From: Noviherbaspirillum aerium
Lineage (GTDB): Bacteria; Pseudomonadota; Gammaproteobacteria; Burkholderiales; Burkholderiaceae_D
Reading direction: 5' to 3'
DNA: 64,000 nt
Assembly (NCBI RefSeq): GCF_008929045.1
Contig: NZ_VFAH01000013.1
Span: forward strand, 108,390-172,389
The notes below the pieces were generated by a model. The model did not search any database and was not told the origin of the DNA. It was given only the letters and a program-made list of their open reading frames with translations. Shown here piece by piece: positions 54,015 through 63,822 of the stretch. Position 1 is the stretch's first letter, and each line of letters starts with the position of its first letter. The position numbers and the translations under genes were made by a program.

Positions 54015-56711
54015 TTACAGCGTGACAGGATTCGGCTTGTTCGGATCGATGCCGTATTTCGCGATCGCTTCCGCCACCACTGCCGGCGTGATCGCGCCGT
54101 CTTCTGCCAGCGCCTTCAATGCAGCCACGGTGACATAGTAACGGTTGACTTCAAAGAACTCGCGCAGTTTCGCGCGGCTGTCGGAGCGGCCGAAGCCGTC
54201 CGTGCCCAGCACCTTGTAATTGCGGCCCTTCGGCATGTGCGGACGGATCTGCTCGGCGAAAGCGCGCATGTAGTCGGTCGATGCGACGATCGGGCCGGTG
54301 CTGCCCTGCAGCAGCTTCGCCACATGCGACTGGCGCGGCGCTTCTGTCGGGTGCAGCAGATTCCAGCGCTCGACATCCTGGCCATCACGGGCCAGCAATG
54401 TGAACGACGGCGCGGACCAGATATCGGAGTCGATGCCCCAGTCGTTCTTCAGCAGGTCGGCCGCGGCGATGACTTCGCGCAGGATGGTGCCGGAGCCCAT
54501 CAGCTGCACGCGCTGCTTGCCGCCGGTGCCGCCCTGCTGCAGCAGGTACATGCCCTTGAGCAGGTCCTGTTCCGTGCCAGGCTTGAGGCCGGGATGGCTA
54601 TAGTTCTCGTTCATCAAGGTGATGTAATAGAACACGTCTTCCTGGTTTTCCACCATGCGCTTCAAGCCGTCATGGATGATGACCGCCACTTCATGGGCGA
54701 AGGTCGGATCGTAGGGAATGCAGTTCGGGATGGTCGATGCCAGGATGTGGCTGTGGCCGTCCTCGTGCTGCAAGCCTTCGCCGTTGAGCGTCGTGCGTCC
54801 CGCGGTGCCGCCGAGCAGGAAGCCGCGGGCGCGCATGTCGCCGGCCGCCCAGGCCAGGTCGCCGACGCGCTGCAGGCCGAACATCGAGTAGAAGATGTAG
54901 AACGGAATCATCACCCGGTTGTTGGTCGAGTACGAAGTCGCGGCGGCGATCCAGGAACTCATCGCACCGGCTTCATTGATGCCTTCCTGCAGGATCTGGC
55001 CGGCCTTGTCCTCGCGGTAGTACATCACCTGGTCCTTGTCGACCGGCTCGTACAGCTGACCTTGCTGGTTGAAGATGCCGATCTGGCGGAACAGGCCTTC
55101 CATGCCGAAGGTACGGGCCTCGTCAACCAGGATCGGCACGACGCGCTTGCCGAGGTTGGCGTCGCGCAGCAGCGTGGTGATGATGCGGACGTAAGCCTGG
55201 GTCGTCGAAATCTCGCGGCCTTCGGCAGTCGGTTCCAGCACTGCCTGGAATGCCGACAGATCGGGCACAGGCAAGGTCTCGTCGGCCTGCTTGCGGCGCT
55301 GCGGCAGATAACCGCCGAGTGCCTTGCGGCGCTCATGCAGGTATTTCATTTCCGGCGCATCGTCGGACGGCTTGAAGAACGGCACTTCGGCCAGCTTGTC
55401 GTCAGGAATCGGAATGTTGAAGCGGTCGCGCATTTCGCGCACGGCCTGGTCATCGAGCTTCTTGGTCTGGTGCGCGGTGTTGCGCGCTTCGCCCGACTTG
55501 CCCATGCCGAAGCCCTTGATGGTCTTGACCAGCAGCACGGTCGGCTGGCCCTTGTGCTCCTGCGCCTGCTTGAACGCGGCGTAGATCTTGTGCGGGTCGT
55601 GGCCGCCGCGGTTGAGGCGCCAGATGTCGTCGTCGGACATCTTGCTGACCATTTCCAGCAGCTTGGGATGCTTGCCGAAGAAGTGCTTGCGCACATAAGC
55701 GCCGTCCTTGGCCTTGTAATTCTGGTATTCGCCGTCGACGGTTTCCATCATCACGCGCTGCAGGATGCCATCCTTGTCGCGCGACAGGAGTTCATCCCAG
55801 TAGCCGCCCCAGATGACCTTGATGACGTTCCAGCCGGCGCCGCGGAAGTCGGCTTCCAGTTCCTGGATGATCTTGCCGTTGCCGCGCACCGGACCGTCGA
55901 GACGCTGCAGGTTGCAGTTGACGACGATCACCAGGTTGTCGAGGTGCTCCCGTCCGGCCACGCCGATCGCACCCATCGATTCCGGCTCGTCCATTTCGCC
56001 GTCGCCGCAGAAGGCCCAGACCTTGCGGTTGTCGGTCTTGGCGATGTCGCGCGCATGCAGGTACTTGAGGAAGCGCGCCTGGTAGATCGCCATCAGCGGG
56101 CCGAGGCCCATCGACACGGTCGGGAACTGCCAGTAGTCGGGCATCAGCTTCGGATGCGGATAGGAGGAAAGGCCCTTGCCGTCGACTTCGCGGCGGAAGT
56201 TGAGCAACTGGTCCTCGGTCAGGCGTCCTTCGAGGAAGGAACGCGCGTAAATGCCGGGAGAGGAATGGCCCTGGATATACAGCAGGTCGCCGCCGTGGTC
56301 CTCGGTCGGTGCATGCCAGAAATGGTTGAAGCCGATGCCGAGCATGTTGGCCAGCGACGCGAAGCTGGAGATGTGGCCGCCGAGATCGCCGTCGGCGCGG
56401 TTGGTCTTGACCACCATCGCCATCGCGTTCCAGCGCATCCAGGAGCGCAGGCGCTCTTCATATTCGAGGTTTCCGGGACAGTGTTCGCCGAGATGGGCGG
56501 GGATGGTGTTGACATAGGCGGTATTGCTGGAGAACGGGATATGGGCGCCGCGGCGGCGGGCCAGGTCGACCATGCGCTCCATCAGGTAATGCGCGCGCTC
56601 CGGGCCTTCGGTTTCGATGACGGCTTCGAGTGCATCAAGCCACTCCTGCGTTTCCATTACATCGGGGTCGTTGGCGGCTTGCGCCAGTACTTGATCGAGC
56701 TGGGCGGACAT
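54015..56711 (-). CDS. aceE: Pyruvate dehydrogenase E1 component (homodimeric type)
   Basis: An 898-residue thiamine-diphosphate enzyme that decarboxylates pyruvate and acetylates E2 lipoyl groups. It has the AceE-type start QEWLDALEAVIETEGPERAH and GGHISSFASLA, the ThDP motif AFCGDGEMDEPESMG...NLVIVVNCNLQRLDGPVRG, and C-terminal KGRNYKVLGTDGFGRSD. First gene of the aceE-aceF-BPH-lpdA run. The promoter and a tandem operator-like repeat lie at 56801-56859. Confidence 0.97.
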   Translation of the reverse strand: MSAQLDQVLAQAANDPDVMETQEWLDALEAVIETEGPERAHYLMERMVDLARRRGAHIPFSSNTAYVNTIPAHLGEHCPGNLEYEERLRSWMRWNAMAMVVKTNRADGDLGGHISSFASLANMLGIGFNHFWHAPTEDHGGDLLYIQGHSSPGIYARSFLEGRLTEDQLLNFRREVDGKGLSSYPHPKLMPDYWQFPTVSMGLGPLMAIYQARFLKYLHARDIAKTDNRKVWAFCGDGEMDEPESMGAIGVAGREHLDNLVIVVNCNLQRLDGPVRGNGKIIQELEADFRGAGWNVIKVIWGGYWDELLSRDKDGILQRVMMETVDGEYQNYKAKDGAYVRKHFFGKHPKLLEMVSKMSDDDIWRLNRGGHDPHKIYAAFKQAQEHKGQPTVLLVKTIKGFGMGKSGEARNTAHQTKKLDDQAVREMRDRFNIPIPDDKLAEVPFFKPSDDAPEMKYLHERRKALGGYLPQRRKQADETLPVPDLSAFQAVLEPTAEGREISTTQAYVRIITTLLRDANLGKRVVPILVDEARTFGMEGLFRQIGIFNQQGQLYEPVDKDQVMYYREDKAGQILQEGINEAGAMSSWIAAATSYSTNNRVMIPFYIFYSMFGLQRVGDLAWAAGDMRARGFLLGGTAGRTTLNGEGLQHEDGHSHILASTIPNCIPYDPTFAHEVAVIIHDGLKRMVENQEDVFYYITLMNENYSHPGLKPGTEQDLLKGMYLLQQGGTGGKQRVQLMGSGTILREVIAAADLLKNDWGIDSDIWSAPSFTLLARDGQDVERWNLLHPTEAPRQSHVAKLLQGSTGPIVASTDYMRAFAEQIRPHMPKGRNYKVLGTDGFGRSDSRAKLREFFEVNRYYVTVAALKALAEDGAITPAVVAEAIAKYGIDPNKPNPVTL

Positions 56712-56800
56712 GTGGTGTCTCCTGGGTTGTGGGGCTATCCAACCGGGATGCGGTCGGGATTTTTTGACAAGAAAATGCCTGAATGGTGCGCGGTGAAAAG

Positions 56801-56829
56801 ATTCTAACAGCAGTTTTTCAACTTTTCAA
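56801..56829 (-). promoter_or_regulatory. aceE promoter
   Basis: Reverse-strand TTGAAA (56829-56824), 17-bp spacer, TAGAAT (56806-56801). The start point would be near 56794, giving a leader of about 80 bases. The -35 falls inside the first tandem repeat at 56823-56839. Confidence 0.65.
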
Positions 56830-56859
56830 ATTGCGATATCACTTTTCATAATGCGAAAT
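56823..56859. promoter_or_regulatory. Tandem operator-like repeats at the aceE promoter
   Basis: TTTTCAAATTGCGATAT (56823-56839) and TTTTCATAATGCGAAAT (56843-56859) agree at 14 of 17 bases and are spaced 20 bp, two helical turns. The second is also a dyad of TTTC-N7-GAAA form, typical of IclR-like sites. The first covers the -35, which suggests repression. No regulator gene is adjacent. Confidence 0.55.
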
Positions 56860-56997
56860 TCTATGCGGCATCGCAGCAATCACGGCTCGCCGCTGTCGAT
56901 CCCTGCCTCCGTTGGAGCGCCGACGAACGCTGGGGTTGAGCCGCCCCGACTTATAATTCCGTTTTAATCGCTTCTTTCCCTACTTTCCACTTTCATC

Positions 56998-57843
56998 ATG
57001 ACCGCACAGCTCATCAATGGCACCCTGCTCTCCCAACAACTTCGCACCGATGTCGCCAGGCGCGCCGCCGCGCTGACCGCCAAGGGCAAGCAACCCGGCC
57101 TGGCGGTCGTCTTGGTCGGCGACAATCCCGCATCGCAGGTCTACGTGCGCAACAAGGTGAAGGCCTGCGAAGACAACGGCATTTATTCCGTCATGGAAAA
57201 ATACGATGCCGACATGAGCGAAGAAGCGCTGCTGGCGCGCATCGACGCACTCAATAAGGATCCCAAAATTAACGGCATCCTGGTGCAACTTCCCTTGCCG
57301 CAGCACATCAATGCCCATAAGGTGATCGAGGCAATCGCGCCGGAGAAGGATGTCGACGGTTTCCATATCAGCAATGCAGGCCTGCTGATGACCGGACAGC
57401 CGCTGTTCCGTCCCTGCACCCCATACGGCGTGATGAAGATGCTGGAATCCATCGATTACCCCGTGCGTGGCGCCCATGCCGTCGTGGTCGGTGCCTCGAA
57501 CATCGTTGGCAAACCGCAAGCCATGCTGCTCTTGCAGGCTGGCGCGACTGTCACCATCTGCAATTCCAAGACCCGGGATCTCGGCCTGCACACCCGTGCC
57601 GCCGATATTCTCGTGGTCGCCACAGGCAAGCGTAATATCGTCACGGCCGACATGATCAAGCCGGGCGCGGTCGTGATCGACGTCGGCATGAACCGCGACG
57701 ACGCCGGAAAGCTGTGCGGCGATGTCGATTTCGGCAACGCCAAGGAAGTCGCCGGCTACATCACCCCGGTCCCGGGCGGCGTCGGCCCGATGACGATTAC
57801 GATGCTGCTCGTTAACACCATTGAAGCCGCAGAAAGAACCTGA
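56998..57843 (+). CDS. folD: Methylenetetrahydrofolate dehydrogenase / cyclohydrolase
   Basis: A 281-residue bifunctional folate enzyme interconverting methylene-, methenyl- and 10-formyl-tetrahydrofolate. [17 protein letters not shown] carries the catalytic Tyr and Lys, [15 protein letters not shown], and [12 protein letters not shown] in the NADP domain are standard. It ends 6 bases before prlC. Functionally linked to GlyA at 37485-38729. Confidence 0.97.
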   Translation: MTAQLINGTLLSQQLRTDVARRAAALTAKGKQPGLAVVLVGDNPASQVYVRNKVKACEDNGIYSVMEKYDADMSEEALLARIDALNKDPKINGILVQLPLPQHINAHKVIEAIAPEKDVDGFHISNAGLLMTGQPLFRPCTPYGVMKMLESIDYPVRGAHAVVVGASNIVGKPQAMLLLQAGATVTICNSKTRDLGLHTRAADILVVATGKRNIVTADMIKPGAVVIDVGMNRDDAGKLCGDVDFGNAKEVAGYITPVPGGVGPMTITMLLVNTIEAAERT

Positions 57844-57849
57844 ACCCCT

Positions 57850-59916
57850 ATGAATAGCGCAACCAATCCTCTCCTCGACTTCTCCGATCTGCCGCGTTTT
57901 GACGCCGTCAGGCCCGAACATGTCACGCCTGCCATCACCGCGCTGCTCGATGAAGGCCGCGCCGTCGTGGCGAAGCTGGAAGCACCCGCGGACAGCGCGA
58001 GCTGGGAAAGCTTCGTCGAACCGCTGGAAAACGTGACGGAAAGACTTGGAAGGGCTTGGGGCATCGTCGGCCATCTGAACTCGGTGATGGACACGCCGGA
58101 GCTGCGCGCCGCCTATAACGAGAACCTGCCGAAGATCACCGAGTTCTGGACCGGCCTCGGCCAGAATCTCGCCTTGTTCAAGAAATACAAGGCGCTCAAG
58201 GAGAGCGCAGACTATGCCGCCCTGACGCCGGCACGCAAGAAGATCATCGAAAACGCCTTGCGCGACTTCCGCCTGGGCGGCGCCGAACTGCCCGACGACA
58301 AGAAAGCGCGCTTCGCGGAAATCCAGGAGAAGCAGGCGGCGCTGTCGACCAAGTTCTCCGAGAACGTACTCGATGCGACCAATGATTACGCGCTCTTCGT
58401 CGACAACGAGACCGACCTCGCCGGCCTGCCCGACGATGCGAAGCAGGCCGCGCGTGCCGCGGCCGAGCGCGACGGCAAGAGCGGCTACAAGTTCACGCTG
58501 CATTTCCCTTCCTACTTTCCGATCCTGCAATACGCCGACAAGCGTGAATTGCGTGAAACCATCTATCGCGCGAACGTGACCAAGGCTTCCGAACTAGGTG
58601 CCAAGGCGGAATGGGACAACACTAGCAACATCGCGGAAATTCTCAGGCTGCGGGATGAGGAAGCCAAGCTGCTGGGCTTCAATAACTTCGCCGAAGTGTC
58701 ACTGGTGCCGAAGATGGCGGAAACGCCGCAGCAGGTCATCGGTTTCCTGGAAGACCTGGCCAAGCGCGCCCGTCCCTTCGCGGAAAACGATCTTGCCGAG
58801 CTGCGCGCCTTCGCAAAGCAGGAACTGGGCATTGATGAGCTGCAGGCCTGGGACGTGACCTATGCATCCGAAAAGCTGCGCGAGCAGCGCTATGCATTTT
58901 CGGAGCAGGAGGTGAAGCAGTACTTCCAGGAGCCCAAGGTGATCGAGGGCCTGTTCCGGGTGATCCAGAGCCTGTTCTCCGTCGAGGTCAAGCCCGATAC
59001 GGCGGCCACCTGGCACAAGGACGTGAAGTTCTTCCGCATCGAGAAGGACGGCCAGCTGATCGGCCAGTTCTATGTAGACCTGTATGCGCGCCAGGGCAAG
59101 CGCGGCGGCGCATGGATGGATGATGCGCGCGGCCGCCGCCTGGTGCGTTCTTCGGTGCAGACGCCGGTCGCTTACCTGACCTGCAACTTCACCGAACCCG
59201 GCATCGTCGACGGCAAGCCGCGTCCGGCGCTGTTCACGCATGACGAAGTCATCACCCTGTTCCATGAATTCGGTCATGGCCTGCATCACATGCTGACCCA
59301 GGTCGATGAACTGGGCGTATCCGGCATTTCCGGGGTCGAATGGGATGCGGTCGAACTGCCCTCGCAGTTCATGGAGAACTTCTGCTGGGAGTGGGATGTG
59401 CTGCAGCACATGACCGCGCACGTGGAAACCGGCGAGCACCTGCCGCGCGTCCTGTTCGACAAGATGATCGCCGCCAAGAACTTCCAGTCGGGATTGCAGA
59501 CGCTGCGCCAGGTGGAATTCGCGCTGTTCGACATGCATCTGCACTTCGATCACGATCCTGATGGAAGCCGGACCGCGCAGGACGTGCTCAATGATGTGCG
59601 GGGCAGGTTCGCGGTGATGATCCCGCCGCCCTTCAACCGTTTCCAGAATTCCTTCAGCCACATCTTTGCCGGCGGCTATGCGGCAGGCTACTATAGCTAC
59701 AAGTGGGCGGAAGTGCTGTCGGCGGATGCCTACAGCGCCTTCGAGGAAGCCGGTGCCGTTGGCGGGAACATCCTTTCGGCCGATACCGGCCGCAAGTTTC
59801 TGGAGGAAATCCTGTCGATGGGCGGAGCGCGCTCCGCGCTGGAATCCTTCAAGGCCTTCCGCGGAAGGGAACCGAGCATTGATGCGTTGTTAAGACACAA
59901 CGGCATGACGGCATAA
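57850..59916 (+). CDS. prlC: Oligopeptidase A (M3 metallopeptidase)
   Basis: A 688-residue cytoplasmic zinc peptidase that degrades small peptides, including cleaved signal peptides. The zinc site is HEFGH at 472-476 (FHEFGHGLHHM), with the third ligand in the SGVEWDAVELPSQFMEN block; KRGGAWMDDAR precedes it. Length fits the 680-residue family. Likely co-transcribed with folD. Confidence 0.96.
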   Translation: MNSATNPLLDFSDLPRFDAVRPEHVTPAITALLDEGRAVVAKLEAPADSASWESFVEPLENVTERLGRAWGIVGHLNSVMDTPELRAAYNENLPKITEFWTGLGQNLALFKKYKALKESADYAALTPARKKIIENALRDFRLGGAELPDDKKARFAEIQEKQAALSTKFSENVLDATNDYALFVDNETDLAGLPDDAKQAARAAAERDGKSGYKFTLHFPSYFPILQYADKRELRETIYRANVTKASELGAKAEWDNTSNIAEILRLRDEEAKLLGFNNFAEVSLVPKMAETPQQVIGFLEDLAKRARPFAENDLAELRAFAKQELGIDELQAWDVTYASEKLREQRYAFSEQEVKQYFQEPKVIEGLFRVIQSLFSVEVKPDTAATWHKDVKFFRIEKDGQLIGQFYVDLYARQGKRGGAWMDDARGRRLVRSSVQTPVAYLTCNFTEPGIVDGKPRPALFTHDEVITLFHEFGHGLHHMLTQVDELGVSGISGVEWDAVELPSQFMENFCWEWDVLQHMTAHVETGEHLPRVLFDKMIAAKNFQSGLQTLRQVEFALFDMHLHFDHDPDGSRTAQDVLNDVRGRFAVMIPPPFNRFQNSFSHIFAGGYAAGYYSYKWAEVLSADAYSAFEEAGAVGGNILSADTGRKFLEEILSMGGARSALESFKAFRGREPSIDALLRHNGMTA

Positions 59917-59935
59917 AAAGTATCAAGGGAGTGAA

Positions 59936-60565
59936 ATGAAACGCTTGCTGCAATCCTGTTCAGTGCTCATGCTGCTGTGCGCTGCGACAGCACATGCACA
60001 GTTGTACAAATGGGTGGGGCCCGACGGCAAAGTCACTTACAGCGATGTCCCGCCTCCAAAGACAGCCGCCAAGGTGGAAACCAGGGCGCTGTCAGCCGGA
60101 GGATCGGTTTTTGGCGATCTGCCTTACGAACTGGCCGAAGTCACGCGCAGCCATCCGGTGACGCTGTACACCACGCGCAACTGCGCGGCCTGCGATGACG
60201 GCCGGAAGCTGCTGTCGGAGCGCGGCATCCCGTTCCAGGAAAAGACCGTCACCAGCAACGAAGACATTGCCCGGTTCAAGCAGGCGGGAGGCGACGGCAA
60301 CCTGCCCATGCTGACCATCGGGCGCGAAAAGGAAAACGGGTTCGAAGCCGGCGCGTGGAACGGCGCGCTGACCTCGGCGGGCTATCCTGAAACCAGCAGG
60401 CTTCCCAGGAACTACCGCAATCCCGCGGCGGTGGCTGCGGCGCCGGCGCCGCAGGCTGTTGCCGCTGAAAAGAACCGCACCCAGGAGCAGCCGGCAGCCA
60501 AGCCGTCGGCGGCGACGGAACTTCCTCCGGCCATCGGCAATGCGCCGCCCGGCTTCCGCTTCTGA
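59936..60565 (+). CDS. DUF4124-glutaredoxin fusion protein
   Basis: A 209-residue exported protein: signal peptide cleaved near AHAQ, a DUF4124 domain (QLYKWVGPDGKVTYSDVPPP), then a glutaredoxin-like domain (HPVTLYTTRNCAACDDG, C83 and C86, and GNLPMLTIG with the cis-Pro). The tail is Ala/Gln/Pro-rich. It probably acts on disulfides in the periplasm; no partner was identified. It follows prlC by 19 bases. Confidence 0.85.
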   Translation: MKRLLQSCSVLMLLCAATAHAQLYKWVGPDGKVTYSDVPPPKTAAKVETRALSAGGSVFGDLPYELAEVTRSHPVTLYTTRNCAACDDGRKLLSERGIPFQEKTVTSNEDIARFKQAGGDGNLPMLTIGREKENGFEAGAWNGALTSAGYPETSRLPRNYRNPAAVAAAPAPQAVAAEKNRTQEQPAAKPSAATELPPAIGNAPPGFRF

Positions 60566-60569
60566 CACC

Positions 60570-60995
60570 ATGACACGCATCGATTTTCACAGCAACGTGC
60601 CGGATAAACTGCTCTATGCATGCCGACTCGTCAGAAAGGCGCGTGCTGCGCAATGCCGCATCGTGCTGCGCGTGGAAGACAGCCACAGCCTGAGCTTGCT
60701 GGATGAAGCCCTGTGGACTTTTTCCGGACTCGATTTCCTGCCGCATGTGTCGGCCGGCGATCCGCTTGCCGCGGCCACGCCGATCATCCTGACCGACAAC
60801 GATGATGCGGAGCTGCCGCATCATCATGTCCTGATCAATCTTTCTTCCTCCACGCCGACGCATTTCGCCCGTTTCGAACGCATGTTTGAAATCGTCGCCG
60901 GCGATGACGCGGACAAAACGGCGGGACGTGAACGCTACCGTTTTTACCAGCAGCGCGGATATCCCCTAACCCATTTCGTTGCGGAGCCGGCATGA
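60570..60995 (+). CDS. holC: DNA polymerase III chi subunit-like protein
   Basis: A 141-residue HolC-family protein. RIDFHSNVPDKLLYACRLVRKA at the start, DEALWTFSGLDFLPHV, PIILTD and RYRFYQQRGYPLTHF are chi signatures. Chi contacts SSB and helps the clamp loader, thus linking to dnaX at 16551-18584. ATG at 60570; the open frame begins 111 bases further upstream inside the preceding gene. Confidence 0.9.
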   Translation: MTRIDFHSNVPDKLLYACRLVRKARAAQCRIVLRVEDSHSLSLLDEALWTFSGLDFLPHVSAGDPLAAATPIILTDNDDAELPHHHVLINLSSSTPTHFARFERMFEIVAGDDADKTAGRERYRFYQQRGYPLTHFVAEPA

Positions 60996-61444
60996 GCAAC
61001 AACACTCTCGATGCCGGCATCCCGGTCCTGACGGAAATCATTCCGGCGCCGGCTATCGGCGATGCCGACGACACCGGTGACGGCGATGCACCCGCGGACA
61101 CGGCTGTCGCCGCAGGCGTAGCCGCACCATCCGCTGAGGCCGGCCAGATCGTCCCGCTTGCGGCAAACCTCCCCGCTCCCTTGCAGCTGTCAACGGCAAA
61201 CTGGAATGAGGCTGAGTGGGAAAGACTGGAACGCCAGGTGCAGGAACGCGTGCTTGGCCAGATTCTCGATCGAGTCGATGTGATGCTCGAACAGCGTGTA
61301 CGGGACAGTCTTGCAGATGTATTGCAAGTCGCGGTCGAACGCCTTGCCAATGAAATCAGGGAAGGCTTGCATCACTCCATCAAGGATGCGGTAACGCGCG
61401 CCGTGACGCAGGAAATTGCCAGTCTGCAGGTTTCGAAAAAATAA
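60992..61444 (+). CDS. Uncharacterised acidic protein, DUF2486-like
   Basis: A 150-residue protein of unknown function. The start TLDAGIPVLTEII resembles DUF2486 proteins that follow holC in Burkholderiales. The N-terminal half is Ala/Asp-rich and probably disordered; residues 70-145 form amphipathic helices (WERLERQVQERVLGQILDRV, LANEIREGLHHSIKDAV), likely a coiled coil. Its ATG overlaps the holC stop as ATGA. Confidence 0.7.
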   Translation: MSNNTLDAGIPVLTEIIPAPAIGDADDTGDGDAPADTAVAAGVAAPSAEAGQIVPLAANLPAPLQLSTANWNEAEWERLERQVQERVLGQILDRVDVMLEQRVRDSLADVLQVAVERLANEIREGLHHSIKDAVTRAVTQEIASLQVSKK

Positions 61445-61596
61445 AATCTTTTCCTGTCTTACTTTGTTTTTCGAACATCGCACTCAATTTTCCTTCCAAA
61501 ACCAGAAATTTGGCTGCCCCTCTTGATTACTCACGAAGACGATAACTTTTTACAATGTCGTCATTGGATGTCAATGGACAACGGAGAATCTGCGTC

Positions 61597-62913
61597 ATGA
61601 AAGTTATCGTACTTGGCTCGGGCATCATCGGCACCGCTTCCGCCTGGTTTCTCAACAAAGCCGGCCATGAAGTTACCGTCATCGAGCGCCAGCCCGGCGC
61701 CGCGCAGGAAACCAGCTTCGCGAATGGCGGCCAGATCTCGGTTTCCCATGCCGAACCCTGGGCCAATCCCTCGGCGCCGCTCAAGATCCTGAAGTGGCTC
61801 GGCAAGGAGGATGCGCCCCTTCTCTACCGCTTCCGCCCGGAATGGCTGCAATGGAACTGGGGACTGCATTTTCTCCGTGAATGCACCCCCGCCCGCACTG
61901 CGCGGAACATCCGTCAGATCGTCGCCATTTCCGAGTACAGCCGCCAGACTCTTCAAGCCGTGCGCGCCGAGACCGGCCTTGACTATGACCACCTGACGAA
62001 GGGCATCCTCCACTTTTATACGGACCGGAAGGAATTCGAAGATTCGCTGCCGGCCGCCAGGCTGATGCGCGACCTCGGCTGCCCGCGCGATTCCATCGGC
62101 GCCGATGAAGTCATCCGCATCGAGCCGGCGCTGGCCAGCATCCGCGACAAGATCGTCGGCGGCGACTTCACCGCCACCGATGAATCGGGCGATGTCTACA
62201 AGTTCACCACCGGGCTTGCCCGTCGCGCCGAGCAAGCCGGCGTGAACTTCCGCTACAACACCACCATCACGCGCCTGCTGGCCGAAGGCGCGGGAGCTTC
62301 GGCCAAGGTGACGGCTGTGGAAGTGATCAATCCCGACGGACGCCATCAGGTGCTGCGCGCCGATGCCTTCGTGATGGCGATGGGCAGCTTCTCCGTTCCC
62401 CTGCTGAAGCCGCTTGGTGTCGATTTGATGATCTATCCGGGCAAGGGCTATTCGGCAACCTACCAGGTTACCGACCCCGGGGCTGCACCGACGGTGTCTT
62501 TGACCGATGACGGCTACAAGCTGGTTGTGTCCCGATTCGGCGACCGCCTGCGGGTTGCCGGCACCTGCGAGCTGAACGGATACACGCGTGAGCTCAATAC
62601 AGCCCGCTGCGAGGCAATCACACGCCGTACGCGGGAACTGTTTCCGGGCGCATGCGATTATGAGAATCCGGTGTACTGGACCGGTCTGCGTCCGCTGACG
62701 CCGTCCAATATTCCCTACATCGGCAAGTCGAAGATCAGCAACCTGTTTCTCAACACCGGACATGGTACGCTCGGATGGACCATGGGCTGCGGTTCGGGCC
62801 GCGCGATAGCGGACATCGTCTCCGGGCGCCAGCCTGATGTCGATTTCGCATTCACCGGCATGCCGCAATCTCCGGCCAGCCGCTTCCCTTCCGTCAACCC
62901 TGCACGCGCCTGA
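61597..62913 (+). CDS. dadA: D-amino acid dehydrogenase small subunit DadA
   Basis: A 438-residue FAD enzyme, membrane-associated in other bacteria, that oxidises D-amino acids (mainly D-alanine) to keto acids. MKVIVLGSGIIGTASAWFL is the FAD motif; ETSFANGGQISVSHAEPWANP, GKGYSATYQV, TGLRPLTPSNIPYIG and NTGHGTLGWTM are DadA signatures. ATG at 61597 follows GGAG. TACAAT at 61551-61556 may be its -10. It converges with an Lrp-type regulator. Confidence 0.95.
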   Translation: MKVIVLGSGIIGTASAWFLNKAGHEVTVIERQPGAAQETSFANGGQISVSHAEPWANPSAPLKILKWLGKEDAPLLYRFRPEWLQWNWGLHFLRECTPARTARNIRQIVAISEYSRQTLQAVRAETGLDYDHLTKGILHFYTDRKEFEDSLPAARLMRDLGCPRDSIGADEVIRIEPALASIRDKIVGGDFTATDESGDVYKFTTGLARRAEQAGVNFRYNTTITRLLAEGAGASAKVTAVEVINPDGRHQVLRADAFVMAMGSFSVPLLKPLGVDLMIYPGKGYSATYQVTDPGAAPTVSLTDDGYKLVVSRFGDRLRVAGTCELNGYTRELNTARCEAITRRTRELFPGACDYENPVYWTGLRPLTPSNIPYIGKSKISNLFLNTGHGTLGWTMGCGSGRAIADIVSGRQPDVDFAFTGMPQSPASRFPSVNPARA

Positions 62914-62924
62914 TTGAAACCGGT

Positions 62925-62950
62925 GATGAAGCAGCTGCGGCTGCTTCATC
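62925..62950. terminator. Hairpin between dadA and the Lrp gene
   Basis: A 10-bp perfect stem GATGAAGCAG / CTGCTTCATC with a six-base loop 11 bases after the dadA stop. There is no T-run, so it may act as a 3'-end stabiliser or as a Rho-linked terminator for the convergent pair. Confidence 0.5.
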
Positions 62951-63068
62951 ATGCATCCATCCAGAGCACTGAATCTGAAGCTTCCGATCGCCGGCGCATG
63001 CGATCAGGAGAACGCCTTCAAGATAGTCGGTTCATCCAGACTGTTCGGTCAGCATGAACCGGCCATCA

Positions 63069-63578
63069 TCACTTCCCCACCCGCACCTGCACTTCCGCCT
63101 GCTTCTCGTCAAACGCGATGCGCGTCGCAAACTTGGCCCGCTTCATCGGAAAGCGCGACTGGAAATGCCTGACGTTTCCCGAGCCGGATATCACCCGCCG
63201 TACAAACTGGTAGTACGCGTCCATATCGACCACGTGAACGACCAGAAAGTAATCATAGTCACCCGAAACGAAGTAGCACTGCATCACCTCGGTTTCCTTT
63301 GCCATCCGGGCTTCGAAATTCTGCATGTGCTCGTCCGACTGATTGTTGAGCGACACCTCCAGAAAGGCAAGCATGCCGTAACCGAGTGCGAACGGATCGA
63401 CCAGCGCGACATCGGCGCTGATCACTCCGGCTTCCCGCAGTTCGCGGATGCGGCGAAGGCAAGTTGGCTGGGAAATGTGCACCTTTTCTGCCAGGGTCCG
63501 CGTCGGCATCTGATTATCTTTCTGCAGGAGGTTCAGAAGCTTGCGGTCCACCTTGTCGAGCGCGTGAAATTTAGGCAT
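63069..63578 (-). CDS. Lrp/AsnC-family transcriptional regulator
   Basis: A 169-residue regulator: HTH at about 22-48 (TLAEKVHISQPTCLRRIREL) followed by the RAM/AsnC ligand domain (FLEVSLNNQS, YFVSGDYDYFLVVHVVDMDAYYQFV). Such proteins next to dadA or Liv transporter genes control amino-acid catabolism or uptake. It is convergent with dadA and divergent from the LivK-type gene; either may be a target. A start ATG at 63578 is preceded by an AT-rich stretch. Confidence 0.9.
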   Translation of the reverse strand: MPKFHALDKVDRKLLNLLQKDNQMPTRTLAEKVHISQPTCLRRIRELREAGVISADVALVDPFALGYGMLAFLEVSLNNQSDEHMQNFEARMAKETEVMQCYFVSGDYDYFLVVHVVDMDAYYQFVRRVISGSGNVRHFQSRFPMKRAKFATRIAFDEKQAEVQVRVGK

Positions 63579-63822
63579 ATAAAAATCGTTGAATTTTGCA
63601 AAAAACCGCAGAAAAACTCTTTGCGAACCCTTTTTTCTGTTGTACCGTCTGCCTGTTCAGTTTTCTGAATGGAAATAGGCTACTGCCAGGCAACGAAAAC
63701 ATGGCCGCCAACCGGCAAAGGGGACGAGTGCCGGGGCCTTGCGATCCACGTGGCCACACGGCAAGCCAAGAGGTGAGTGTTGCAGTTACCCTGTGTTTTA
63801 TCAATCCTTAGGAGGATATTTT

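Noticed and set aside
54237..56807. 856-codon open frame on the plus strand opposite aceE
   Set aside because: It mirrors the codon pattern of the real aceE gene in GC-rich DNA, has no ribosome site and resembles no family; the reverse strand encodes an unmistakable PDH E1.
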